A stretch of DNA of 17,147 bases, taken from contig DXDO01000119.1 in the NCBI GenBank assembly GCA_019115425.1, positions 1 to 17,147 of the forward strand, given 5' to 3'. Positions 5,535 to 12,236 of the stretch are shown here, piece by piece. The notes beneath the pieces are model-generated. The model was not told where the DNA came from. It searched no databases and was given only the letters and a program-made list of their open reading frames with translations. A program made the position numbers and the translations under genes. Numbering within the stretch: the first letter of the stretch is position 1; every line of letters starts with the position of its first letter. Source of the DNA: Candidatus Agathobaculum merdigallinarum (GTDB taxonomy: Bacteria > Bacillota > Clostridia > Oscillospirales > Butyricicoccaceae).

Positions 5535-6560
5535 ATGAACGGAAAGCAAGTGGAGTATCAGGAAAAAACGCTGCACGCGCCAAATGGGCTGGCTGTGCTG
5601 CTGATTAACATTGTGCTGATGTTTGCAACCGTCGCGGGCATCGTGTACAGCGCTATGCAGCTCGCCGCGCACGGCAGCAGCGCCGGTATGATTGCGCTGC
5701 TTGCGGTGTGCATCCTCTACTGGTGCCTGCCGTGCTGGCTGCTGTTTTTGGGCATCAAGGTGCTGCGCCCGAACGAAGCGCTCGTGCTGACCCTGTTCGG
5801 CAAGTACGTCGGCACGCTCAAGGGCGAGGGCATCTTCTTTGTCAACCCGTTCTGCACGGCGGTCAACCCCGCGGCGGAGTCCGCGATCGCCAAGGCGGCA
5901 GAGGAGGCGAACGAAGCGCTCAAGGCGGGCAAACTGTCCTCCGGCCGCATCACATCCGGCCAGTCGCACGGCAAGCGCCTGTCCCTCAAGACCATGACGC
6001 TCAACAACGACAAGCAGAAGATCAACGATTTGATGGGCAACCCGATCGTCATCGGCATCGCGGTCATCTGGCATATCGAGGATACCGCCAAAGCCGTGTT
6101 CGCAGTAGACAATTATCAGGAGTTCCTGTCCATCCAGTCGGATGCCGCGCTGCGCAACACCGTGCGCCTGTATCCGTATGACGTATCCGACGGCGGAGAT
6201 GAAAAGAGCCTGCGCGGCTCGTCGCAGGAGATCGCGGCGGTGCTCGCCGAGGAGATCCAGAAGCGCGTGGACTGCGCGGGTCTGAAGATCGAGGAAGCGC
6301 GCATCACCACGCTGGCCTACGCACCCGAAATCGCGGCGGCTATGCTCCAGCGACAGCAGGCGAGCGCGGTCGTGGATGCGCGCAAAATGATCGTCGAGGG
6401 CGCGGTCGGCATGGTTGAGCTGGCGCTCGACGAGCTGAGCCGCAAGCAGGTCGTCGATCTGGATGACGAGCGCAAGGCGCAGATGGTCTCCAACCTAATG
6501 GTCGTGCTTTGCGCGGGCAAGGACGCGCAGCCTATTGTCAACAGCGGCTCGATCTATTAA
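5535..6560 (+). CDS. SPFH/band-7 domain membrane protein
   Basis: The protein has 341 residues and two N-terminal hydrophobic helices (about 19-41 and 51-73). The SPFH/band-7 domain begins near LRPNEALVLTLFGKYVGT (77-94) and includes GIFFVNPF (99-106), NDLMGNPIVIGIAVIWHI (164-181), LRNTVRLYPYD (206-216) and KIEEARITTLAYAPEIAAAM (251-270). A charged Ala/Glu/Lys-rich stretch at about 113-148 looks like an insertion within the domain. A helical oligomerisation region and a conserved-looking tail QPIVNSGSIY follow. Family members form membrane-associated ring or cage assemblies in lipid microdomains; the specific role here is unknown. GTGAGGGAT precedes the ATG. It is followed after 38 bases by a ribbon-helix-helix gene. 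Confidence 0.88.
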   Translation: MNGKQVEYQEKTLHAPNGLAVLLINIVLMFATVAGIVYSAMQLAAHGSSAGMIALLAVCILYWCLPCWLLFLGIKVLRPNEALVLTLFGKYVGTLKGEGIFFVNPFCTAVNPAAESAIAKAAEEANEALKAGKLSSGRITSGQSHGKRLSLKTMTLNNDKQKINDLMGNPIVIGIAVIWHIEDTAKAVFAVDNYQEFLSIQSDAALRNTVRLYPYDVSDGGDEKSLRGSSQEIAAVLAEEIQKRVDCAGLKIEEARITTLAYAPEIAAAMLQRQQASAVVDARKMIVEGAVGMVELALDELSRKQVVDLDDERKAQMVSNLMVVLCAGKDAQPIVNSGSIY

Positions 6561-6598
6561 AATAAAAGATAGAAATACTGAGGCGGGGAGGGGATGCC

Positions 6599-6772
6599 GT
6601 GGCGGACAAGGAAAAAGCGAAAAAGCAGGTGCCGCTGCGGCTATCCGCTTCGCTGTATGAGGAGCTGGCGCGCTGGGCGGAGGATGAGTTCCGCTCGGTC
6701 AACGGACAGATCGAATATCTGCTGACCGAGGCGGTACGCGGACGGCGAAAAACCAAACCAAGGGATGAATAA
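6599..6772 (+). CDS. small Arc-type ribbon-helix-helix DNA-binding protein
   Basis: A 57-residue protein starting at GTG. A GGGGAGGGG Shine-Dalgarno about six bases upstream supports the start, and no in-frame ATG exists nearby; the ATG at 6594 is in another frame. A basic leader of about ten residues precedes VPLRLSASLYEELARWAEDE (11-30). The VPLRLS strand has the alternating pattern of the RHH DNA-contacting beta-strand, and two helices follow (17-31 and 34-48, the second including SVNGQIEYLLTEAVRG). It is very probably co-transcribed with the SPFH gene and may autoregulate through the 5502-5516 palindrome. No toxin-like partner is present. Confidence 0.85.
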   Translation: MADKEKAKKQVPLRLSASLYEELARWAEDEFRSVNGQIEYLLTEAVRGRRKTKPRDE

Positions 6773-6775
6773 AAG

Positions 6776-6812
6776 AAAAATGGAGGAAAACTGTGTTTTC
6801 CTCCATTTTTTA
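6776..6812. terminator. bidirectional terminator
   Basis: AAAAATGGAGGAAAAC (6776-6791) and GTTTTCCTCCATTTTT (6795-6810) form a 16-bp stem with a TGT loop. T-runs follow on both strands, so it serves the SPFH-RHH operon and the convergent AIM24-family gene. Confidence 0.92.
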
Positions 6813-6825
6813 TCGGGGACCGCGC

Positions 6826-7503
6826 TCAGCCGTTTCCGGTCGGGATAAACGGGCGGATCGCCGTCGCGACGTTTGCGATCGGCATGGTTTGCAGCCAGAT
6901 CTTGCCGGGACCGGTCAGGGTGGTGTTGAACAGCCCCTCGCCGCCCAGCAGCTTGTTTTTCAGCCCGGGCACCTGCTTGATCTCGATGGATACGGTCGGT
7001 TCAAAGCCCGCCACATTGCCGGTATCAATCACCATTTTCTGACCGGGCGCGAGGTCGTACTCGACCAGATCGCCGTCGATCTCGACAAAGGCCGTGCCCG
7101 TGCCGGACAGGCGCTGCATGATGAAACCCTCGCCGCCGAAAAACCCGGCGCTCAGCTTCTGGTTAAAGTGGATGGACAGCTCAACGCTGGATTCAGACGC
7201 GAGAAAGGCGTTTTTCTGTACGATCATTTCGCGTCCCGGCGCGATCTGGAGCGGCAGGATCTTACCGGGAAAGCTCGAGCCGAAGGTGATCATGCCCTCG
7301 CCGCGCGCGGTGTAGATATTCTGGAACATGCTCTCGCCGGAAAACGCTTTGGAAAACATTTTGCCGATGCCGCCGCCGGTGGTCTGCATCTCCATATTCG
7401 GGGTCATCCAGACCATCGAGCCCTTTTCTGTGATCATCTGTTCGCCGTCCGTCAGCTCACAAACGACAACGGGGAAAGCGCCGCCCTTAATTTCGTATTT
7501 CAT
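6826..7503 (-). CDS. AIM24 family protein (TIGR00266/DUF124)
   Basis: The protein has 225 residues with the repeated glycine-rich beta motifs of the TIGR00266/AIM24 family: GEQMITEKGSMVWM at about 20-33, GGEGFIMQRLSGTGTAFVEI in the middle and LLGGEGLFNTTLTGPGKIWL near the C-terminus. The family fold is a trimeric beta-roll; bacterial function is unknown and the name comes from a yeast mitochondrial protein. There is no signal peptide or membrane helix. AGGAGG precedes the ATG at 7503. It has its own promoter, diverges from the GerMN gene and converges on the RHH gene with a shared terminator. Confidence 0.92.
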   Translation of the reverse strand: MKYEIKGGAFPVVVCELTDGEQMITEKGSMVWMTPNMEMQTTGGGIGKMFSKAFSGESMFQNIYTARGEGMITFGSSFPGKILPLQIAPGREMIVQKNAFLASESSVELSIHFNQKLSAGFFGGEGFIMQRLSGTGTAFVEIDGDLVEYDLAPGQKMVIDTGNVAGFEPTVSIEIKQVPGLKNKLLGGEGLFNTTLTGPGKIWLQTMPIANVATAIRPFIPTGNG

Positions 7504-7547
7504 ACGATGTCCTCCTCTTACTGTGGGTGGATAGAACTTCCGCTTTT

Positions 7548-7576
7548 ATCTTATCCTCTGGCGGATTGGATGTCAA
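7548..7576 (-). promoter_or_regulatory. promoter of the AIM24-family gene
   Basis: On the minus strand TTGACA (7576-7571), a 17-base spacer and TAAGAT (7553-7548) lie about 45 bases upstream of the start codon. It sits within 20 bases of the divergent GerMN-gene promoter. Confidence 0.75.
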
Positions 7577-7590
7577 GATGGGAACAACGC

Positions 7591-7620
7591 TTGTGTTTCC
7601 CGCGCTGCATATGATATAAT
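7591..7620 (+). promoter_or_regulatory. promoter of the GerMN-domain gene
   Basis: TTGTGT (7591-7596), an 18-base spacer and a perfect TATAAT (7615-7620) with an extended -10 TGA (7612-7614). This resembles a vegetative promoter rather than a sporulation sigma-factor site. Confidence 0.75.
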
Positions 7621-7678
7621 AATTACAGAAATCTTGTTGCTATTACACGAGGAAGAAACAGGACAGGAGGCGTTCGTT

Positions 7679-8257
7679 ATGAACAAACGCACTTGGATCA
7701 TTGTTGCAGTCATCGTGATCATCGCGGTGATCGCAGGCGCCTGTATTTTCGGTTATCTGTCCGGACAAAGCGAGCAGGAGCAGCCGGAACCGCCTGCGAC
7801 GGTCGAGCCGGATAACCCGCAGGACGAACAGGACCAGCCGGATGATACACCGGATACGCCGGTGCAGCCCGAGAACACCAACCCGTCGGGCGGCGAGTCG
7901 GTGATCGTTTACGTTCCGGATGAGCAGGGTGAAACGCTGACCCCAGTCGGTGCGGACGCGGCGGATGATTCAGATCAGGCGCTGGTCGATGCGCTGATCA
8001 CAGCGGGCTCGCTGCCCGAGGGGGTGGCGGTGCAGTCCTCCTCGACGGCGGACGGCGTGCTCACGCTGGATATGAATGCGGCCTACGGCGAGGCGGTGCG
8101 TTCGTCGGGCACGGCGGGCGAAAACATGCTGATCTATTCGCTGGTCAACACCTTTGTGCAGGCGCGCGGGGTGGAAAGCGTGATCATCACGGTGGACGGC
8201 GCGCCGCTCGAGAGCGGGCATGAGATCTACGATTATCCGCTGCAGGCGACGAACTGA
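7679..8257 (+). CDS. GerMN-domain (sporulation/spore germination-like) membrane-anchored protein
   Basis: The protein has 192 residues. One N-terminal hydrophobic helix (about 6-27, containing C22) anchors it. A long acidic, Pro/Glu/Asp/Gln-rich linker covers about 30-73, and a C-terminal GerMN domain covers about 74-190. Typical features of the domain are ALVDALITAGSLPEGV (101-116), GVLTLDMNAAYGEAV (126-140), and SLVNTFVQARGVESVIITVDG (154-174). GerMN domains occur in the spore protein GerM and in lipoproteins such as LpqB, and are linked to cell-wall or envelope functions. The start at 7679 is set by ACAGGAGG about eight bases upstream; an in-frame ATG at 7634 lacks a ribosome site. The cysteine has a poor lipobox, so a simple membrane anchor is more likely. 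Confidence 0.88.
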   Translation: MNKRTWIIVAVIVIIAVIAGACIFGYLSGQSEQEQPEPPATVEPDNPQDEQDQPDDTPDTPVQPENTNPSGGESVIVYVPDEQGETLTPVGADAADDSDQALVDALITAGSLPEGVAVQSSSTADGVLTLDMNAAYGEAVRSSGTAGENMLIYSLVNTFVQARGVESVIITVDGAPLESGHEIYDYPLQATN

Positions 8258-8286
8258 GACTGTTCGTACAAAAGATGCTGAAGCGA

Positions 8287-8324
8287 AAAAGATGACAGGC
8301 GTAAAATTGCCTGTCATCTTTTTT
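8287..8324 (+). terminator. terminator of the GerMN-domain gene
   Basis: AAAAGATGACAGGC (8287-8300) and GCCTGTCATCTTTT (8309-8322) form a 14-bp stem with an 8-base loop followed by further T residues. It is a strong terminator 30 bases after the stop. Confidence 0.92.
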
Positions 8325-8380
8325 ATAGCGTCGATGAAAATGGAATGGATCGGAGGATCGCACACAAAGACCTGCCGCTG

Positions 8381-8409
8381 TTGCTTTTTTCGCTTTGATA
8401 TGCTAATAT
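8381..8409 (+). promoter_or_regulatory. promoter of the marR-AEC operon
   Basis: TTGCTT (8381-8386), a 17-base spacer and TAATAT (8404-8409) with an extended -10 TGC at 8401-8403. The AT-rich 5' leader of about 40 bases could hold the regulator's own operator, though I see no clear palindrome. Confidence 0.65.
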
Positions 8410-8448
8410 TTAGATAGATGAAATAACTGGCGGAAAGGCGGTGCGGGC

Positions 8449-8913
8449 ATGGCCGGCGCGGAGCAGCTCAATTCGTTTCTGGTCGATATGTTCGGCCGCA
8501 TCAATAAAATTGAAGAGCGCACCATGGCGGGGGGCTTGGGCAGCGCGATCTCGATCACGGAAATTCATATCATCGAAAAGATCGGTGCGCGCGAGCCGAT
8601 CCGGATGGGGGAGCTGGCAAAGTCCATCGGTGTAACGCTCGCCACGCTGACAGTTGCGTGCGACAAGCTGGAGGCCAAGGGACTGGTCCGGCGCATGCGC
8701 AGCATCGAGGATCGGCGCGTCGTCAATATTGTGCTGACTGCCAAGGGACATGCGGCTTACGAATACCATCAGGCGTTCCATGAGCGCATGATTGCGTCCG
8801 TACTCGAAACGCTCTCCACTGAGCAGACCGCTGTGCTGGCGCAGAGCCTTGAGAAATTGCAGGATTTCTTTCGGCAGGAAGAGGCCGCGATAGGGGGCGA
8901 AGCGGATGGATAA
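8449..8913 (+). CDS. MarR-family regulator, FabT-like
   Basis: The protein has 154 residues, the usual MarR length. An N-terminal dimerisation helix and ISITEIHIIEKIG (about 34-46) lead into the winged helix-turn-helix: MGELAKSIGVTLATLTVACDKLEAKGLV, then the wing RMRSIEDRRVVNIVLTAKG with the conserved D-R-R of the family. The overall pattern, with N-terminal IEERTM and the ITEIH segment, is closest in memory to FabT, the fatty-acid synthesis repressor, but no fab genes are present here. It overlaps the transporter gene by eight bases, so a local target is likely, namely control of that transporter and of its own operon. The FabT resemblance is recognition without alignment. Confidence 0.88.
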   Translation: MAGAEQLNSFLVDMFGRINKIEERTMAGGLGSAISITEIHIIEKIGAREPIRMGELAKSIGVTLATLTVACDKLEAKGLVRRMRSIEDRRVVNIVLTAKGHAAYEYHQAFHERMIASVLETLSTEQTAVLAQSLEKLQDFFRQEEAAIGGEADG

Positions 8914-9856
8914 CCTGATTTTCTGCCTGAATGCGACCGTGCCGATCTTTGCGATCATCCTGCTGGGCCGCCTGATGCGCGGGCGGCATTTTTTTATGCC
9001 GCAGACGCTGGCGGATCTGGACAAGCTGGCGTTCAAGGTGCTGCTGCCCATCCTGTTGTTCCGCGACATTGCCGCAGGGCGCATCACCGAGCAGTTTGAC
9101 CTGAAATTCTTCCTGTTCTGCGCAGGGATCACGACCGTATATTTTTTCGCGATTTGGCTGGGCGCGGCCAAGCTGCTGCCGGATAAAAGCATGGTCGGCG
9201 CGTTTACGCAGGGCGCGTTCCGCGGCTCGCAGGCGATTTTGGGCGTAGCATTCGTGCAGAACCTGTATGGCGACGCAGGACTGGTGCCGCTGATGATCGT
9301 GGCGAGCGTGCCGCTGTACAATATCTTCTCCGTGCTGGTGCTGACCGTTACCGCGCAGCAGGAAAAGGGCGTCGAGCGCCGCGGCGTGGTGCGCCGCACG
9401 CTGGGCGGCATCATTACCAACCCGATCATCCTCGGGATTCTCGCGGGTCTGCCGTTTTCGCTGCTGGCGGTGGATTTCCCGCCCATGATCGCCAAAGGGC
9501 TGGATATGCTCGCGGGCTGCGCCACGCCGGTGGCGCTGCTCAGCATCGGCGCGGGCTTCGAGGGCGCGAAGGCGATCAAAAAGCTGGGGCCGACCTGCGC
9601 CGCGACCTTCATCAAGCTGGTGCTGCTGCCGGTGATCTTCCTGCCCATCGCCGCATGGATGGGCTTCCGCGATCAGGCGATGGTCGCGCTGGTCATTTTG
9701 TGCGGCGCGCCGAGCACGGTCTCGGGCTATGTGATGGCAAAGAATATGGGCGGCGACCATGTGCTGTCGGCGTCTATTGTGGTGCTGAGCACCGCGCTCA
9801 GCGCGGTCACGCTGACGGCGACGCTGTTCATCCTGCGCACAATGGGATTGATATGA
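8906..9856 (+). CDS. AEC-family (auxin efflux carrier-type) transporter
   Basis: A 316-residue polytopic membrane protein with about ten hydrophobic segments in two halves of five, joined by a basic cytoplasmic loop (QQEKGVERRGVVRR, about 152-165). Family signatures include NATVPIFAIILLGRLM at the N-terminus, FKVLLPILLFRDIA (about 48-61), TNPIILGILAGLPF after the loop, and CGAPSTVSGYVMAKNMGGD near residues 268-286. Bacterial AEC proteins carry organic anions such as malate or other small carboxylates; the substrate cannot be told from sequence. The ATG at 8906 overlaps the end of the MarR gene, and TAGGGGG upstream acts as the ribosome site. Confidence 0.92.
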   Translation: MDNLIFCLNATVPIFAIILLGRLMRGRHFFMPQTLADLDKLAFKVLLPILLFRDIAAGRITEQFDLKFFLFCAGITTVYFFAIWLGAAKLLPDKSMVGAFTQGAFRGSQAILGVAFVQNLYGDAGLVPLMIVASVPLYNIFSVLVLTVTAQQEKGVERRGVVRRTLGGIITNPIILGILAGLPFSLLAVDFPPMIAKGLDMLAGCATPVALLSIGAGFEGAKAIKKLGPTCAATFIKLVLLPVIFLPIAAWMGFRDQAMVALVILCGAPSTVSGYVMAKNMGGDHVLSASIVVLSTALSAVTLTATLFILRTMGLI

Positions 9857-9859
9857 GAA

Positions 9860-9883
9860 AAGGCGGCGCGAAAGCGCCGCCTT
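9860..9883 (+). terminator. GC-rich hairpin ending the AEC gene, abutting the next promoter
   Basis: AAGGCGGCGC (9860-9869), GAAA tetraloop and GCGCCGCCTT (9874-9883) form a 10-bp stem. Only two T residues follow, because the sequence runs directly into TTGACA (9882-9887), the -35 of the next gene. Confidence 0.65.
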
Positions 9884-9910
9884 GACATTGCCCCTCCGGG
9901 CTGGTATTGT
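9882..9910 (+). promoter_or_regulatory. promoter of the DUF5655-like gene with overlapping inverted repeat
   Basis: TTGACA (9882-9887), a 17-base spacer and TATTGT (9905-9910). An inverted repeat, TGGTATTGT (9902-9910) against ACAATGCCA (9918-9926), has one G-T mismatch in nine and begins on the -10 box, so it could be an operator. Confidence 0.65.
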
Positions 9911-9944
9911 AATAACAACAATGCCAGTTTGGAGGGGATTTTTC

Positions 9945-10322
9945 ATGCCGGATTTCACAAATATTGATGCGATGCAGTTTTTCGACCGCCGTCCGCGCGA
10001 GCTGGCGCTCTATCAGGATTTCGAGCGCAAGGTGCAGGACATCTGTCCGGACACCCACATCCGCGTGCAGAAAACCCAGATCACGTTTGAAAACCGGCAC
10101 GGCTTTGCATTTGTATCCCTGCCGCGCCGCAAAATCAAGGAACCGACCATCGTCGTCAGCTTCGGCCTGTCCTATCGGGTGGATTCCCAGCGCATCTGGG
10201 TGGCAACCGAGCCGTATCCCAACCGCTGGACGCACCATGTGCTGGTGTCGGACGAAACGCAGCTGGATGACGAACTGTTGGGCTGGATCAAAGAGGCCGC
10301 CGCGAATGCGGCGGCCAAATGA
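9945..10322 (+). CDS. DUF5655-like protein
   Basis: A 125-residue soluble protein. The segment CPDTHIRVQKTQITFENRHGFAFVSLPRRK (about 33-62) and the later EPTIVVSFGLSYRVDSQRI and EPYPNRWTHHVLVSDETQLDDELLGWIKEAAANA match what I recall of DUF5655, a small alpha/beta domain found alone or fused to DNA-associated domains. Function is unknown. GGAGGGGA (9931-9938) sets the ATG at 9945; an earlier in-frame ATG at 9882 lies on the promoter. Its stop is three bases from the stop of the convergent zinc-ribbon gene. Confidence 0.8.
   Translation: MPDFTNIDAMQFFDRRPRELALYQDFERKVQDICPDTHIRVQKTQITFENRHGFAFVSLPRRKIKEPTIVVSFGLSYRVDSQRIWVATEPYPNRWTHHVLVSDETQLDDELLGWIKEAAANAAAK
10295..10316. terminator. hairpin at the end of the DUF5655-like gene (possible convergent terminator)
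   Basis: GGCCGCCGC (10295-10303), GAAT loop and GCGGCGGCC (10308-10316) form a perfect 9-bp stem inside the last codons (Ala-rich tail AAANAAAK). No other terminator separates the two convergent genes. There is no T-run on the plus strand, so the role is inferred. Confidence 0.4.
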
Positions 10323-10325
10323 GGC

Positions 10326-10601
10326 TCATTCATAGTCTTTATCCAGGCTTTTACCGCAGTAGCGGCACGCGCGGGCGCGCCATTCAGGAACGGGCAGTCG
10401 GTGGCCGCAGTGCGGGCAGCGGACAGCGAACGCGCCCCACAGGATGCCGGCCAGAGCCAGCAGCAGGCTGATCAGGTGTATGCCGCGCGCAAGATACGGA
10501 AGTGACGGCGCAGCCCAAATGAAAGGGATAGCAAACAACTCTGTGCCGGCGGCTGCATACAACAGACCCGCCGTGATCTGAATTCGTCTGGTCAGCTTCA
10601 T
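10326..10601 (-). CDS. small membrane protein with C-terminal zinc ribbon
   Basis: The protein has 91 residues. Two hydrophobic helices (about 9-30 and 38-60) form a hairpin in the membrane. A cytoplasmic zinc ribbon follows, with CPHC at 62-65 and CRYC at 79-82, a four-cysteine site. I do not recognise a named family; similar small zinc-ribbon membrane proteins are common in Clostridia without known function. AAAGGAG precedes the ATG. It is transcribed divergently from the MocR regulator, which makes regulation by that protein possible but unproven. Confidence 0.8.
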   Translation of the reverse strand: MKLTRRIQITAGLLYAAAGTELFAIPFIWAAPSLPYLARGIHLISLLLALAGILWGAFAVRCPHCGHRLPVPEWRARACRYCGKSLDKDYE

Positions 10602-10632
10602 GAAAAACGCTCCTTTCCCTTTTTCTGCCTTT

Positions 10633-10661
10633 ATTATAGCACAAGGCGTTCGGCCTTACAA
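10633..10661 (-). promoter_or_regulatory. promoter of the zinc-ribbon membrane gene, with inverted repeat
   Basis: On the minus strand TTGTAA (10661-10656), a 17-base spacer and a perfect TATAAT (10638-10633) with extended -10 TG. AAGGC (10643-10647) and GCCTT (10653-10657) form an inverted repeat within the spacer, a plausible regulator site in this divergent gap. Confidence 0.7.
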
Positions 10662-10687
10662 CCGCAAGCAAAGGAAAATGCAAATTT

Positions 10688-12088
10688 ATGCTCACCTACC
10701 ACCTTGACCCGCACAGCAAAACGCCCTTATATGAGCAGCTTTACCGCGCCGTGCGCGCGGATATCATGTCCGGCACGCTTGCGGGCGGCGCCCGTCTGCC
10801 GAGCAAGCGCCAGCTGGCCGCGAACCTGCGCGTCAGCCAGATCACGGTCGAGACCGCCTATGGCCAGCTTCTCGCGGAGGGCTATATCGTCTCCGAGCCG
10901 CGGCGCGGATATTTTGTGCAGAAGCAGCTTGCCGCGCCCATGCCGGCGCAGCAGTCCAAGGAAGCGCTGACGCATCCGCACGCCGCGCCAAAGGACGATT
11001 GCAGATACGATTTCCGCACCAACATTGTGGATACCGGCTGCTTCCCGTTCGCTACCTGGGCGCGGCTGTCGCGCAGTGTGCTGAGCGAATATTCCGACCG
11101 CCTTCTGCGCGCCACCGATCCCTGCGGCGCGGTCGAACTGCGTGAGCAGATCGCGCGGTATTTGTATGATTTTCGCGGGATCAATATTTCGCCGGACAAT
11201 ATCCTTGTCGGCGCGGGATCGGAATATTTGATGCACCTTGTCATCCAGCTATTGGGACGCGACCGCGTGTATGCGCTCGAAAATCCGGGCTACCGCAAGC
11301 TGTATCAGATCTTCGCGGACAACGGAGCGGCGGTACGTCCGCTTCCGCTGGATAAAAGCGGCCTGCGTGCGGATGCCCTTGCCGCGAGCGATGCTTCGGT
11401 GGTTTATTTGACGCCGTCACATCATTTTCCGCTCGGTACGGTCATGCCTGCCGCACGCCGTATGGAGCTGCTGCGCTGGGCGTCCGCCGCGCCCGACCGT
11501 TATATCATTGAGGATGATTACGACAGCGAGTTCCGCTATGCGTCGCGCCCCATCCCCGCGCTGGGCGAACTGGACCACGCGGGACGGGTAGTATATGTCA
11601 ATACATTCGCCAAAAGCCTTTCCCCCAGCCTGCGCATCGGCTATCTCGTGCTGCCGGATGCGCTGATGGCGCGTTACCGCGAGCGGTTTTCGCTTTATTC
11701 CTCCACAGTGCCCAGCTTTGAGCAGTATACGCTTGCCGCGTTCATGCGCACGGGCGGGTTCGAGCGGCATATCAGCCGCAGCCGAAAGGTATATCAGGCG
11801 CGGCGCGATGCACTGATGGCGGCGCTCGGCCGTGAGCTGACAGAGCTGCCGCATGAGGTATCGCGTTCGGAGGCGGGGCTGCACCTGCTGCTGCATATGC
11901 GTAACGGCATGATGGAGCGGGAACTGGTCGAGCGGGCGCGCGCGGCAGGCGTGCGGGTATATGGATTGTCCGCGTACTACACGCCGCCGGTCAAGCCGCC
12001 GAAAGCGACGCTGGTGCTCGGCTATGCGGGCCTGACCGAACAGCAGATCGATGAGGCCGCTGCGCTGCTTCGGCAGGCGTGGTCATAA
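10688..12088 (+). CDS. MocR-family regulator (GntR HTH fused to PLP aminotransferase domain)
   Basis: A 466-residue regulator of the MocR/PdxR subgroup. The N-terminal GntR winged helix covers about 1-78 (TPLYEQLYRAVRADIMSG, RLPSKRQLAANLRVSQITVETAYGQL, GYIVSEPRRGYFV). A linker leads to a fold-type I aminotransferase-like domain from about 108. Its PLP features are TPSHHFPLG (242-250), EDDYDSEFRY (275-284) and the Schiff-base lysine K309 in NTFAKSLSPSLRIGY. Relatives such as PdxR and GabR control vitamin B6 or amino acid metabolism. No pdxST genes are nearby, so the target is open; the divergent zinc-ribbon gene is one candidate. AAGGA lies 12 bases upstream, a long spacing. Confidence 0.93.
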   Translation: MLTYHLDPHSKTPLYEQLYRAVRADIMSGTLAGGARLPSKRQLAANLRVSQITVETAYGQLLAEGYIVSEPRRGYFVQKQLAAPMPAQQSKEALTHPHAAPKDDCRYDFRTNIVDTGCFPFATWARLSRSVLSEYSDRLLRATDPCGAVELREQIARYLYDFRGINISPDNILVGAGSEYLMHLVIQLLGRDRVYALENPGYRKLYQIFADNGAAVRPLPLDKSGLRADALAASDASVVYLTPSHHFPLGTVMPAARRMELLRWASAAPDRYIIEDDYDSEFRYASRPIPALGELDHAGRVVYVNTFAKSLSPSLRIGYLVLPDALMARYRERFSLYSSTVPSFEQYTLAAFMRTGGFERHISRSRKVYQARRDALMAALGRELTELPHEVSRSEAGLHLLLHMRNGMMERELVERARAAGVRVYGLSAYYTPPVKPPKATLVLGYAGLTEQQIDEAAALLRQAWS

Positions 12089-12113
12089 CTGGGATGGGAC
12101 AATGAGGAAAAAA

Positions 12114-12141
12114 ACAAGCCCGGCTGAAACGCCGGGCTTGT
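12114..12141 (-). terminator. terminator of the cysteine-rich small gene (minus strand)
   Basis: ACAAGCCCGGC (12114-12124) and GCCGGGCTTGT (12131-12141) form an 11-bp stem. The T-run lies on the minus strand (seven A residues at 12108-12114 on the plus strand), so it terminates leftward transcription. The hairpin may also slow transcripts leaving the MocR gene. Confidence 0.85.
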
Positions 12142-12236
12142 GGCTGTTTGCAATTGGGTTTCCGATCGAATTTTACGGCTTACCGCAAAATTTGATGAGC
12201 GCCGCAGCCTCAAACAGCTCCGGAACCGTTTTTGTA

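Noticed and set aside
6599..6772. Toxin-antitoxin operon based on the RHH protein
   Set aside because: The partner is an SPFH membrane protein of 341 residues, with no toxin-like small gene on either side.
8410..9958. Two long overlapping minus-strand frames opposite the MarR and AEC genes
   Set aside because: They are shadows caused by GC-rich codons. The plus-strand proteins have definite family signatures and correct ribosome sites.
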